From Albula goreensis (Eukaryota > Chordata > Actinopteri > Albuliformes > Albulidae), in NCBI GenBank assembly GCA_022829145.1, contig CM040744.1, forward strand, positions 8,591,001 through 8,655,000: a DNA stretch of 64,000 bases. Direction: 5' to 3'. The position numbers were made by a program, and so were the translations under genes. Below the pieces are notes generated by a model. The model was not told the DNA's origin, did not search any database, and saw only the letters and a list, made by a program, of their open reading frames with translations. Below, piece by piece: positions 24,871 through 35,440 of the stretch (position 1 is its first letter; every line of letters starts with the position of its first letter).

Positions 24871-25859
24871 GTAGACAGTCTTACCAAACCACCAATGTAC
24901 AGTAAAATTCATCCAAGAGCACTATTTGTTCTGTTGTTACATGCTGTTCACTATGCTCTGCTCAGACCATACATTCTGCTTGCATATACCCTCTCGGTAG
25001 TTATGGTTGAGAATGTGGCCAGGTATGCACAATGCACCATCGGATTTTAATCTTCCATGCACAGCAGGAAGTGAATGCACATGGATGAAAGAGAGAAAGA
25101 GAGAATGAGTGAGAGATGGATGGAGATGGAGGCAGAATATAGATGGGAACAAATGAAATGCAAGGAAATAGGGGACAGAGACAGATTCCCTGGCACACTG
25201 AGACAAACACCCTCTGAGGGAAGAAGATGGTCTCTTTGTCTTTTGAGAGATGTGCTGTACAAATACATTTTAATTACTCAGTAATTAAATCAGTCTGTAA
25301 GGTTCAGTGTGACAGCTTCATTCATTACTGTATTATTGTGCATTGCAAACATCTTACAGAAGTTTCACTGACTAGGTTCGGTCCAGGTTTTTCAGGTTTT
25401 TATGTTTTGTTTTTCTTTTCTTTTTTTTTTTTACTTCAATGAAATAAGTATATTTGTGGAACAGGATATACTCACATATACTCTAAATATGTGCCATTGA
25501 TCTATTGCACAGAGACCCAGCAATGCTTACACTTGGAAGCTGGAGAAATCTCTTGGATCGAACACTGCTTCTAAACCTTATCTCAGATTGGCTATGACTG
25601 GAATCTCAGATGAACCTTGGCTTGAACGCTCAACCTTTTCCCCTATGTCTGTCACGGGAGTCATTGCGATGGAGGGAAAAAATGGATTTATGAACTGCTT
25701 TGGAATTAGTCATGAGGATCAGCTGGCTCCCTTGCACCACGGCACTCAAAACTTTACAAGACGAATCCAGTTACAAACATTTCATTGCTGCAAGCTATCC
25801 ACAGACTCAAACCAGCACCGCACAGTTTGTCTTATTTATTTAAATAAACATACTTTTTT
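24871..25859. other. Non-coding stretch
   Basis: No gene is supported. A T-rich run lies near 25416-25432. The 94-codon open frame at 25588-25872 is the only sizeable one; it lacks a recognisable domain. Confidence 0.5.
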
Positions 25860-26330
25860 TTCTAATGCTTAGGCGGCCTGTCTCTCGGTTTATGCCTTTT
25901 CACAAGGATAATTATGCCACAGCAGGGCCACTAACATTTCTGGAGCAAAACTGATCTTGTTGGGGTGATCCGAGAATGATCCCAGATGCAAATAAAGCCA
26001 GCTGTATTTGCACAGCGGCTAATTTTCCCATTAAATCTGAACAAACACCAGTAGCCTTTAGGTATGACCTCAGCAACACAGATAGTAATCAGGTCACAAC
26101 TATTATCATATTAGATATCACGATCAGGCCATGAAGAACAAGACATGCTAATTAAATTCTGCTCCCACATCAGCATTCAGATCACATCCCTTTGTCTCTT
26201 GCAATGAGACAACAGCAATATAGCCTCTCTCTTCAGAATTCACATTACCTCATTTCACTCCAATGACTCGGACAAAAATAAAACAGAATCATGACTATTA
26301 ATGAATACTACATAATGAGATCCTTGCATT
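25860..26330. promoter_or_regulatory. Candidate conserved non-coding element
   Basis: A repeat-free block with an octamer ATGCAAAT (25986-25993), a near-octamer ATTTGCAC about 20 bases later, CTAATT and TAATTA-type cores (about 26018-26030 and 26147-26156) and no long open frame. It is called on texture and motif content. Confidence 0.4.
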
Positions 26331-26940
26331 TTCACTGTGTTTCAGGATTAACTTCCTTGCTGTGAATCCAACCAACATGAATCATTTTGCAACTTAAGGT
26401 TCCTTTGTCTATGCCGAGTAGCATTATATTTGAATATGTCATGTAATTTAAGGTATTGAATACATAAGATTAATTTAAAAAAAGTTATGAAAGACTGAAA
26501 TAACAGTTTTATCAAAACATTGATAATATTTATCGTATAAAAATTCTCTTTCAACATATTTCAAGACTCGTGCACATATGGTGCATTAGTGTCAATGCGA
26601 ATAGAGTTTTATTTTGTTCTGAAACCCAGATAATTGTCGACTTGTTTTTGCTTTCTAGCCTTTTTTCTTCCCTAAAGGATAACAGTAGAAAACCACAGGA
26701 GCATGCAGAATTCTTTCTTGGAAGCCAAATGAAACTACCAAACACACTAACGTTGACTGGCTATTTCAAAATGTAATATCCCTATTCAATGTGTTCACTG
26801 GTATCGCCCCGTTAGCGAGATAACCTGCCTCCTCCAGTCATGAACTGTACATAACAAAAGAAAATGCATGCACATCCTTTTGCAGGCTGCCTGAGTGCAG
26901 AGTGCATATTTCACAATTATTGCTCCAAAAAAAATGGATG
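26331..26940. other. Non-coding AT-rich stretch
   Basis: Nothing recognised beyond short open frames on both strands. Confidence 0.5.
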
Positions 26941-27480
26941 ACTCTATTTCTCACCGCATCTCTCAACATTTCAGCCTGGCACCGAGTCTTTGTCGGGACG
27001 ACTATCCACAATTCATTAAAGCGTGAAGTCTTAGCACAGCTACATCAGGGAAAGTAGCTCCTAGGTTTATCTTTCCGCATTTTCAAGGTAGTTTCTCCGA
27101 CTCCTCCTCCCCCTCCCCCTCCCCACCCCCGTAAATCCCTGGCGGTCGTGTTATTGATAGTCTTGCTGTTGTTGGATGCTGAATCTCGTCATGGCAAAGC
27201 TACTGCAGAGCCCTCCAACCGCTGCCGTAATGGACCTCAAAGATATAAATCTCTCTCCGAAGCAGCATTGCTCAAAAACAGTGACAGCCCACAAGGGGAT
27301 CCTTCAAGATATACATCCTCAAGTTGAGCTTGGGACATGATTCCCCAGATTTATTTTCATATTTCGCTCAATCAATCAGTGAGAGATTTTCATTTTCTGG
27401 TGGGTAGGCAACACCTTCACCGGTCTATTGTATAGCTATAATATGAAGTGTGACAGGTTAATTATTAATGCCTAGACTGT
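26941..27480. promoter_or_regulatory. Candidate conserved non-coding element beside a G-quadruplex motif
   Basis: A complex block with scattered CpG, TTATTAATG and GATATAAAT words and no long open frame. Within it, 27109-27130 forms a very strong minus-strand G-quadruplex pattern. The part from 27180 to 27480 shows enhancer-like texture, including TTAATTATTAATGCC near 27458-27472. Function is inferred. Confidence 0.4.
27109..27130 (-). other. G-quadruplex motif
   Basis: The plus strand has four C runs of 5, 5, 4 and 5 bases, separated by single T, T and A. The minus strand therefore has four long G runs with one-base loops, the arrangement expected to give a very stable G-quadruplex. Confidence 0.85.
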
Positions 27481-28079
27481 TGGGGTCACACAGGTAGAGG
27501 TATTCCCATTTTTCAGTGTCTCAAAGAAAGAATGACAACAGGTGAGCATGACTCCTCCCTTTTCACTCAACAGCCAATCCTTTCTGATTTCAGACCAGAG
27601 CCATATGAATGTGGCCTTCTGAAGTTCTCAAATCTCTAACTTTGCAACACTATCATTGGGTGATAGACACCCATAACACGTGCAGGCATGATTATTCTTA
27701 CAAACACCACATGGATATGATTCTTGTAACCTTAGCAACCAACACAATCAAAATTGATTGGTAGAAACAGTGGCGAGATGGATGGAAGGAGGGGGTTGCA
27801 GCTGGCATCTGTTGATCCAACAGATATGTCTCTATCCAAGACAGCCCTTATGATTGAAGCTACACCTTGATTAAGCAATTTGATTGGATGGGGTAGGACT
27901 GCTGGCTTGAATGGAGTGTTTGAGAATCTAAGTTTCTGCATTAACATGTTCACTGGGCTCTGTTTGGACAGAAAGACAAATGAATGCGGGTGGAGGGGAA
28001 TGTCCATGTAAGACTATGTTAAAGACAGATAATGCAGATGGCATGCAGTGTGAGGGAAGACAAACCCACCCTCAAGTTA
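27481..28079. other. Non-coding stretch
   Basis: No gene or repeat is recognised. The 91-codon minus-strand open frame (27732-28007) lacks domain features. Confidence 0.5.
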
Positions 28080-28340
28080 ATTAGATGGCTGCACATTCTC
28101 CAGAATTCTTTGGCATGCATTTGTGCTTTTCTGAATTCCTCTTAATGTGAATAAACTGACACACATTAGAGTAATTATACTATGCAATGTGCATTTTCCG
28201 GGACTAATCGGCTACTTGCTCAGTCTTCTGTGATGAGAGGAGAAAATCAATGAATTTGGGTGTTTCATTAAGGAGGGCAAAATAAATGTCAACCAGTTGA
28301 TTGCAATTAGCATTTGTTTAACTGGGCTCACTTACTGTAA
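28080..28340. promoter_or_regulatory. Candidate conserved non-coding element
   Basis: Repeat-free, with TTAATTAG at its start, GCATGCATTTGTG, a TAATTATAC word and GATTGCAATTAGC near the end. There are several homeodomain-type cores in 260 bases and no open frame of note. Called on texture only. Confidence 0.35.
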
Positions 28341-29579
28341 ATTAATCCATTGCTGAAGGTGATGTTTGGCTACACTGGGCTGAATATCTGGTGGCAGAAA
28401 TGGTGCACTGTTCAATTGTTAATATGCCCAGCTGACCCCATCCGAGGGCCAGTGGCACGTGCTGTATGTCTCCGACAGCCCTTACAAATGCGCGGTTATT
28501 AAAAATGAAAAGGAAATCGAAACAACCTGATCTGCTCCAGCCCACCCTGGGGAGCATGAATTGATCTGGTTGCTCTGTCTCATGCACAAGTTGGTCCACT
28601 GAGAGCCGGAACTATAGGGACTGTCTAAACCCTGAGGAAGTGCTAACCAGAGCTCTCCACTAATAGGGAATAGCAGGATTGCTGAGACATGCTGTCTAGA
28701 GGGACATATGTCTTTTCTCTTATGGATCACTGTAGGACACTGTGAGTTTATGAATCATTGTTAGTTCTCTGAAATAATTATTATAATCTCGGTTTACAGC
28801 TCTGAAGTTAAACTGTGAAACACTGTGGGAGCACTAAAATACACTATAGTGTTCTTATATTTAAGCCCTGTCTCTCAGCTTGACATTCATTCCCTTACTT
28901 TCTGTTGATTCTAAACCTCTGCTCTTGTTCCTTTGATGATATTGGAATATGAAAATGTAATACGCTCAGAAAACCAATGACGTTAACAGTTACAATAATT
29001 CTGTCAATCAGAAGTGTATACATTGCTTGCAGAGGATTACAGGTCCAAAATGTGTCCGTAACCATGTTGATTGACAGCTTGGCAACCCTATTGATTCCTT
29101 GATCATCGACAAAACCACCCTGCCACTGTGCTGTTTGGTCGCACAGCAGCCCTATCACAGCACAGATTGGTCGTGAAGCCAACACATCCTCATGCTCATA
29201 TTCCTGTCAGTCTACAGAAGGAGGCAATGTTCGCGGGGGAGAGGAATCTTTGGAGGGCGTCCAGAAACTCTGCATCCCGTAGATAAAGTGCTGGAGTGAC
29301 AGCTTGCTGCAGGAGATACTGAAATTACACGGCCTTGTTCTGGGATGACTGAAATTGAGGTGCGCTTTCAAACACCTTGATAGAGGAGACTGCTATTGCA
29401 GGTAGGGGGAACAAGGGGTGCTTGAGAAGACTAATATCAGAGGGCTATAACCAGAGCTCAAAAGAGGGGTGCGGCACATGGGGGCAACTGTTGGAGCAGA
29501 GCCCTGGCAGTCAGCAGGAGTACTGGCACCAAGCCCTGCAAGCACAACACACTCCCCTGACATTAGATCTTCCCTGAAG
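28341..29579. other. Non-coding stretch
   Basis: No gene is supported. Short open frames on both strands (up to 96 codons, 28895-29185 minus) lack domains. Parts, such as 28340-28560 and 29220-29400, have moderate GC and could be regulatory, but there is no specific signal. Confidence 0.45.
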
Positions 29580-30010
29580 TTCATGCATAATAAATTAGAC
29601 CCTATTTAGAGGCATCTGAAAACCAATAAGCAGACAAATTAAAATAAATGAGTGGGGATAACTTTCTGCACTTAATAATTCAAGAGTCACGAAACACAAA
29701 GAGGAATAATACAAGTTTGATCATTCAGAAATTTGTAACGCGGCCAATTAGAACATCTGTTAACGCCTGCCAAATTTAGTCCGTCTTCATAGCCAAAGGA
29801 TCATTAGCATCTGTTGAAACAAATCAATAGCAAGGGTCAGGACAAAAAGAAGCAGACACGGGCTGATGTCTAACAAGATCAGCGTTCATACTACACACAT
29901 GTTGAGCGGATTTAAGTTTGCTAGGGCTTCAGAGATTACAATAATTGCAATAAATAGATGCGATTCGGTCTGCAGATGTTCAGTTGTAGGGAGCCACATA
30001 ATCTTCTGTC
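29580..30010. promoter_or_regulatory. Candidate conserved non-coding element
   Basis: Repeat-free, with repeated AATTA/TAATAA cores, CGCGGCCAATTAG at about 29740 and ATTACAATAATTGC near 29935-29950. No frame is open for any length. The texture is like developmental enhancers; conservation is not tested. Confidence 0.4.
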
Positions 30011-30116
30011 ACGTATTATAATACAATGAGAAACTTCAATAAGCATACATCTTCTGCACGCCGATGGTCACTGTGCCTAACTCAAACAGCTGCTATTTGT
30101 ACTGAATGTAACCGCT

Positions 30117-30640
30117 TCATACCACTCACAAGGGAATGCTACAATGCACAGAACTGAAACTGCGATAAGTCAGTCACATGAGACTGGCTCAATGAAAAAA
30201 AAAAAAATAGTTCCGCAACATATCGCTCACAAGGGAATACGTCAATGCGCAAAATCAAAACCACTACACATCACTAATATGTAAATGAGTCAACGCACAA
30301 AACGGAAACTACTAAATATCACTCACCTACGATGACATCAATGAACAAAAAGTTAAGTCACAACATATCCTGCACATGGGAATGTGTCAAAGCCCCAAAC
30401 TGAAACCCCTCCATATAACTCTTGTGTACATGAATCAATACATAGAATGGAAACCACAATAAACCACTCGACTGGGAAAAATCTAAACATTGAATATCAG
30501 TCATAGTTGAGTGAGGAAAAACTCGAACCATTATGTATGACTCACATGTGGTTCAATAAACACGCAAAATGCCAAACCATATCATTGAATACATTTCAAA
30601 GGTGACTGGGTTAACGCATAAACCCAAAACAGGGGTTGCG
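30117..30640 (+). repeat. Decayed minisatellite, period about 48-49 bp
   Basis: About ten diverged copies of a unit built from the words CATATCACTCAC, ATGGGAATGAGTCAATGC, ACAAAATGGAAACC and ACTAC. Clear units start near 30117, 30220, 30270, 30318, 30366 and 30414, with weaker ones to about 30640. A poly(A) run of 13 interrupts the second unit (near 30198-30210). Unit divergence is high, so the array is not recently active. It is unlike a CRISPR array: there are no invariant repeats or unique spacers. Confidence 0.7.
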
Positions 30641-31530
30641 TATACAGCAAACTGAGGACTGAGGACTTTGACCTAGAGCGTTGTAAGTTTGGATCAAAGG
30701 TGTTGACTCTTTTACTGAATTTCTTCATTGCTTCAGTAAATGTTCATCCGTATAAATGGAAAACATGTAAAACAGCAGCTATATGAGTCACCTTGGAGAG
30801 TACCTGCAGCACAATATATAATGTCATAATGAAAGCACTACATTTCACTCATATGCAAATGAAATAAGGCATGAGAAATGGTTTACTCTATGAGTGTGCC
30901 GTATCCATGGCAATATTGTTTGCCTGTCACCAACGCCACAGAATCACTCTGTTGTTCAATTCTGTTCAGATGGTTTTTAAAATAAATCCTTGAGATAGCT
31001 GCTAAGAAAAAAAGCATACAGCCTCTCTCTTAGATCTACTTTCATCTCTGCAGTACCATACATGCTGTGAAAACAGGAACACAAATAAGAGATTGTTTGA
31101 TCCCCTCGGCTGATATCGAAACGCCTCACATTTATTATAACCTTCTTTACAGAACACTTCATCAAGTGAGGCTCGTAAACATTCCCTTATCAAATACCGA
31201 CTTTAACATAGCGATCTGAATATTTGCAGGAGCCAAGTGTGTTTCATTTAACGTACTAACCCAGTCGTGCTTGATGTTATGCATGCCAACTGAGCACTAG
31301 GGGCCCACCATGGAGATGTGAAGAGAAGGGGCGAGAATGTAGAGACCGCGTCATATCACGCAAAACTCTCAAAGTACTTGGCAAACAAAGTGTATGGATT
31401 AGGAAGATTTTCTAGGATTAGATTTTGTTCAACAAACTGACACCAGATGGTGAAAGAGAGAAAAGAGCACAGGAGTCTCTCAGCCCAATTTTTGTGTAAT
31501 CCTAGTTTTTGGCAACGAGTTTTATCCCTG
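30641..31530. other. Non-coding AT-rich stretch
   Basis: No gene is recognised. An octamer ATGCAAAT lies at 30853-30860. Open frames are short and featureless. Confidence 0.5.
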
Positions 31531-31551
31531 TTTTTTTTTTTTTTTTTTTTT
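31531..31551. repeat. Poly(T) run of 21
   Basis: A pure homopolymer. It could be the poly(A) tail of a minus-strand retrocopy, but no insert is recognisable next to it. Confidence 0.95.
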
Positions 31552-31879
31552 ACTAAACCAAAGAAGAGGCACTAAATGCTCATCACATCCCCAGTTAGTG
31601 AATGATGACGCTTACCAAACAGAAACTGGCCGCTTCGACATGAGAGAGGTGTTAGCAAATATCTGCTGAGCAAAAAGGGGGGTGGTGAGAAAACAGAACT
31701 GACGTTTCCTTTTAATTGCAACTCAAAACCAACTGCCATGTTGTCTGAGCGATATGTTCTGAAGACATACACGCAGGAACCAAATGACCCTGAATGAAAA
31801 TCAGCCAGAGGGCCTGTTTATGGGTTGTGAGGGAAGTCACTTCATAACAAGAGTACTTTTGTTCAGGTGAATGACAGTA

Positions 31880-32356
31880 CAGGTTGAGTATCCCTTATCC
31901 GAAATTCCCGGGACCAGAAGTGTTTTGGATTTTGGATTTTTTTCAGATTTTGGAATATTTGCATTTACAGCCATTCCCTAACATATGTCCGAGTTCTGTT
32001 CTGACTGACCAGTTGTATCTCAAAACGGACGCAAGTCGGACATATGTTAGAATGTAGAAGTACACATGTATCATGTAGAAGACGTTCACGATGCCAGGAT
32101 GTCCTCTGACGGTCACTATCGTACGCAAGCATCCGTTAGCACTGGCAGACGTATAGCCAAGGGTAATTTTGAAATATACATTTTTTTTCTTCATTTTTTA
32201 AAATTTATACAGTATTTTTTTTTTGGTTATATGTATGGATGGTCATTAGTCGCATAGGTCAGGTGTGGAATTTTCAACTTGAGGTGTCATGTCGGCGCTC
32301 AAAAAGTTTTGGATTTTGGAGCATTTCGGATTTTGAAATTAGGGATGCTCAACCTG
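31880..32356 (+). mobile_element. Non-autonomous Tigger-type (pogo/Tc1-mariner) DNA transposon
   Basis: The element starts with CAGGTTGAGTATCCCT (31880) and ends with AGGGATGCTCAACCTG (32356), forming terminal inverted repeats of about 22 bases with few mismatches. It is flanked by TA on both sides (31878-31879 and 32357-32358), the target-site duplication of Tc1/mariner elements. Just inside both ends are repeated 'TTTTGGATTTTGGA' words. From memory these ends resemble the vertebrate Tigger2/MER28 group. At 477 bp it has no transposase frame, so it is a deletion derivative that would have needed a transposase from elsewhere. An internal inverted repeat (ACATATGTCCGA near 31981 against TCGGACATATGT near 32036) is also present. 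Confidence 0.88.
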
Positions 32357-32489
32357 TACCCACACTAGCAGCTTTCATAACTAGCTGTAATTGCTTCAAA
32401 TAATGACTGCTCTCAAAGAGAGTGACTATGAATGACCACACACCATTTAAAGGCTAAAATAAGACAGCAGTATGCCTCCTGGATGTTCT

Positions 32490-32760
32490 ATCTTCATCAC
32501 AATTAATAAAAAATCTTCATAGTTGAGGCTGAGATGATTAAAAGCAATGAACAATCAGTAATCAAGCACAACATTGCTTTAATTAAGCATCCATTAAACA
32601 ACTTGTCTATTCTCTCAGATACAATAAAGACATGTCTAATTAGAAACAACAGCAAAGCCAATTATATCAATTATACTACGAGCAAGTGGTCACCTCAAGC
32701 TTGCGTTGTACAGTATGTACTGTCCATATGTCCTTTGGTGAATGCTTCTGAATGACTGTG
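32490..32760. promoter_or_regulatory. Candidate conserved non-coding element rich in ATTA sites
   Basis: Many homeodomain cores occur in 270 bases, including TTTAATTAAGC (near 32578), CCATTAAAC, CTAATTAGAA (near 32637) and CCAATTATATCAATTATAC. The overlapping 73-codon open frame (32534-32755) has no recognisable domain. The block is AT-rich, so some of these sites are expected by chance. Confidence 0.35.
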
Positions 32761-33029
32761 CATTTAATTAAAAATCATCTTCGAAGCAGAGGAATTTCTC
32801 TCTCTTTATCTGGTGCACACGAGAGCACACTAAAACAGGGCAAAACATATATCCGGTGCAGATATTATTGGCACACACATTCCAACATTCTAACCAGAAG
32901 AGCATAATCCTCTGGAGTCCCTTTCAGCTCAGAAATGTGGGTGGAGAGAGGGAGGAGTAGACAGTGAGCGACGGCTCCTGAGTAATTTAATTTCAGCCAC
33001 AGATAGAGAAAAAAAAAGGAGACACCATA

Positions 33030-33460
33030 CACTCTATAATGATGCTCGCAATAACAATATGAGTGTATGGTTTAGAGATTAGCCCAGGGGAATAGTATTT
33101 GGGGAGTTTTTCTCTTATTTTTTTTTGGAGGGGGGTGTTCACTATGCAGGGAAAGCTGGATTAAATATTTATGAAAATAACGTCTGAAGTCTTTAGTTCC
33201 TCATGGGGAGCTGGACTCAATCTTCTTACGAGCGTGAGCCTACTCCCATAAACTTTTATATTTTATTTCGAGGAGCACTAAAAACCTGACAGCTGCAGGA
33301 GACTGGAATTTAAATATATATAAAGCGGAAGTCAGTGTAGTGTGAGGGCGTGCGGGAGTCGGTCTTCTCTCATCCCAGCCGATACGCGGGCGCTCTCTCT
33401 CCTTCCACCTGCTCCACACAGCCTCCATAAATCAGCACGCTGATGCGAAACTGCTCTTTT
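33030..33460 (+). promoter_or_regulatory. Possible TATA-type promoter or regulatory block
   Basis: TATATATAAAG at 33315-33325 is a good TATA-box match. It is followed at once by GC- and CpG-rich sequence (33335-33420), the layout of a TATA promoter firing rightward with a start near 33345. Upstream is a MEF2-like AT-rich word (TTTATATTTTATTTCG, about 33256-33271). No open frame or clear splice donor follows, so transcription is speculative. An alternative is an enhancer with an accidental TATA word. Confidence 0.25.
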
Positions 33461-34933
33461 ATTCCTCCTATTATGACTGTCATCATTACCATTCAAACTC
33501 TGGACATGGTGTTCCTTTCACAAAGCTGTTAATCACCATCGTTCCATGTTCCCCCCACCCCCATCTCCCTCCACTTTTTCCCCTCTCTCAGCAAGTTGTA
33601 CCTCCAGGCCGGAGCTTTCCTTGTGTCCTGGTTAGCCAAATCTCTCAACCTGATTTTTCCCTGTACGGCCCTTACTAGACACTCAAGTCCACATCACTGC
33701 AGTACCATAGCGCAGGGTAGAGTGCCTCCACACTCTGGTGAGTACAGGTAAGAGGTTATGAGGGATTCGAGATAATTACAAGATATTACCCTGTGCAGCT
33801 ACCTCTCATTCCAGTTCCTCCAGGAGGTTTGGGATGTGCTATGCAGAAAACCCTTTTTACCACGGTTTTCCAAAATGAGTCTTCCCAGTATCCATTGTTG
33901 TAGTTTATTTTTTTATTTTTTTTTTTTTAGAATTTCAAAGATCCTCATTCACACTTCTGGTGCGCCTCATCTCAGGCATCTAATTGGACATCTCTCAGTG
34001 CCAGCGCCAAGCCCTACAGATTCAGCCCTGGCACATGCAGTCTTGGAGGCCACGCAAGTTTACATACCACCTCAGCTGTAAATTGCTTAATTAAACTAAT
34101 GAGTTGGTGAGGAAGTGAGCAGACTTGAAAAGAGTAACATCCTCAGAGGAAATAAAGTCTCTTTTCTATCATCTCTCTCTCTCTCTTTCCCTCTCTCTGT
34201 TTCACAAAATGTACACTGCCTCCCGCTTTCTAAATTAAAATGCCTGTTGTAACAAAGGCAGTAAAAGAAAGAATTGTAACACAGTGTAACTAGGATGAAC
34301 AAATGTTCAGGATTTGTTTTTCTACTGTGTTATGATGCGGGAAAGGTAAGCCTGTCTGTGCCCGATTGCCTGGCGGCGGACTTAAGGAAGGCGCAGTCTT
34401 GTGTAAGATCCCCTTTTATGCGTGGCCAAATTTGGTGACATTAAGCACGCAGGTTGGGATATTAACCCAGACAGTGTTCCTTTTTTTAAGCTCGCGACAA
34501 CAGGAGTAAGTTAAATGGATGTAACCACGACTTCTTGCCATTGGCTAAACATCCGTTTTGAACTTTTGCATAATTGCTAAACAAAAGAAAGCAAGCTGGT
34601 TTTCAGGCATTGTTTAGGCATGGGGAGACATAATTACTCATAATAACCTCAGAAGAAATACATTTTCAGGAAAAGAGCGAATAGCTCAGGACTCCCCTTA
34701 AAAATACTACAACCTGCTGCTCCTGTGATGTATTCAGTGATATAAGTACGGTACATGAGGAAGAGTCTTTTAGTAAAGTTTACTCTAAAACCACCCACAA
34801 AGACTTTCATATATTGTACTTCTGTATTGTGTTTTTTTTTAAAATATAAGAACAATGTAATTGTATACGAGCCAAGAGGAATTCTGATTTAAAATTAGAT
34901 TATAGTACTGTTCCTATGTTCCTATCTTTACAG
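33461..34933. other. Non-coding stretch with T-rich and C-rich patches
   Basis: A C-rich patch lies at about 33549-33590, a T-rich run at 33907-33928 and a (CT)n patch at about 34170-34200. Open frames are composition artefacts. No gene is supported. Confidence 0.5.
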
Positions 34934-35027
34934 CAGTGTGTACATCTTCTCGTGGTCTCTACAGTGTGTCCATCTTCTCGTGGTCTCTACAGTGTGTCCA
35001 TCTTCTCGTGGTCTCTACGGTGTGTAC
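34934..35027 (+). repeat. Tandem repeat, 28-bp unit, three copies plus a partial
   Basis: Units start with CAGTGTGT at 34934, 34962 and 34990, with a fourth partial copy at 35018. They share CATCTTCTCGTGGTCTCTA and are nearly identical, so this array is much younger than the other minisatellites in the window. The open frame at 34916-35113 passes through it because the copies stay in a compatible frame; I do not regard it as a gene. Confidence 0.95.
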
Positions 35028-35383
35028 TAGGAAATACGAGAACAGTTGGTAAAATGAGGTGCCCTAATTTCGTATGTGTCAGGGAAGTGGGAGAAGCTCA
35101 ACAGTTTACTTAGAGTCAAAAGTGTCATGTGCTTCTTACAGCTCTGTACTTGAGTTTTAATTTAACACCTTAGCCTTATGCTCAGCTGCATGTCTACTGT
35201 TGAACACTCCCCCTCCACATTTCAGATTGACCAATATAAAGAAAAGACACACATTTGCTTTGTTCTCAGCTTCATTTAGTGGACATTTCCGTAAATACGT
35301 CATTACACTTTGTTATCTGATGTTTTGGCTGTCCGAGAATACATGCAGCTTTCACCTCATCAAGACACAAATAGAATAAAGTA

Positions 35384-35440
35384 GCCCCCCCACTCCACTC
35401 TCTCACCCCCGCCCCCCCTCCTCCGCAAAACCCCCACCTC
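35384..35440 (-). other. C-rich tract with minus-strand G-quadruplex potential
   Basis: The plus strand carries C runs of at least five bases at about 35384, 35405, 35412 and 35431, interspersed with TC-rich sequence. The minus strand therefore has several G runs, some with long loops. It lies immediately left of a long regulatory candidate. Confidence 0.6.

Noticed and set aside
30117-30640. CRISPR-like array
   Set aside because: Units are diverged throughout with no invariant repeat or distinct spacers, and the DNA is clearly vertebrate.
31531-31551. Poly(T) as the tail of a minus-strand processed pseudogene
   Set aside because: No recognisable coding sequence or target-site duplication lies beside it.
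34916-35113. Small protein with a repeated Ser/Val-rich motif
   Set aside because: It is a 28-bp tandem repeat read through; the frame shifts by one base each unit and no start context is convincing.
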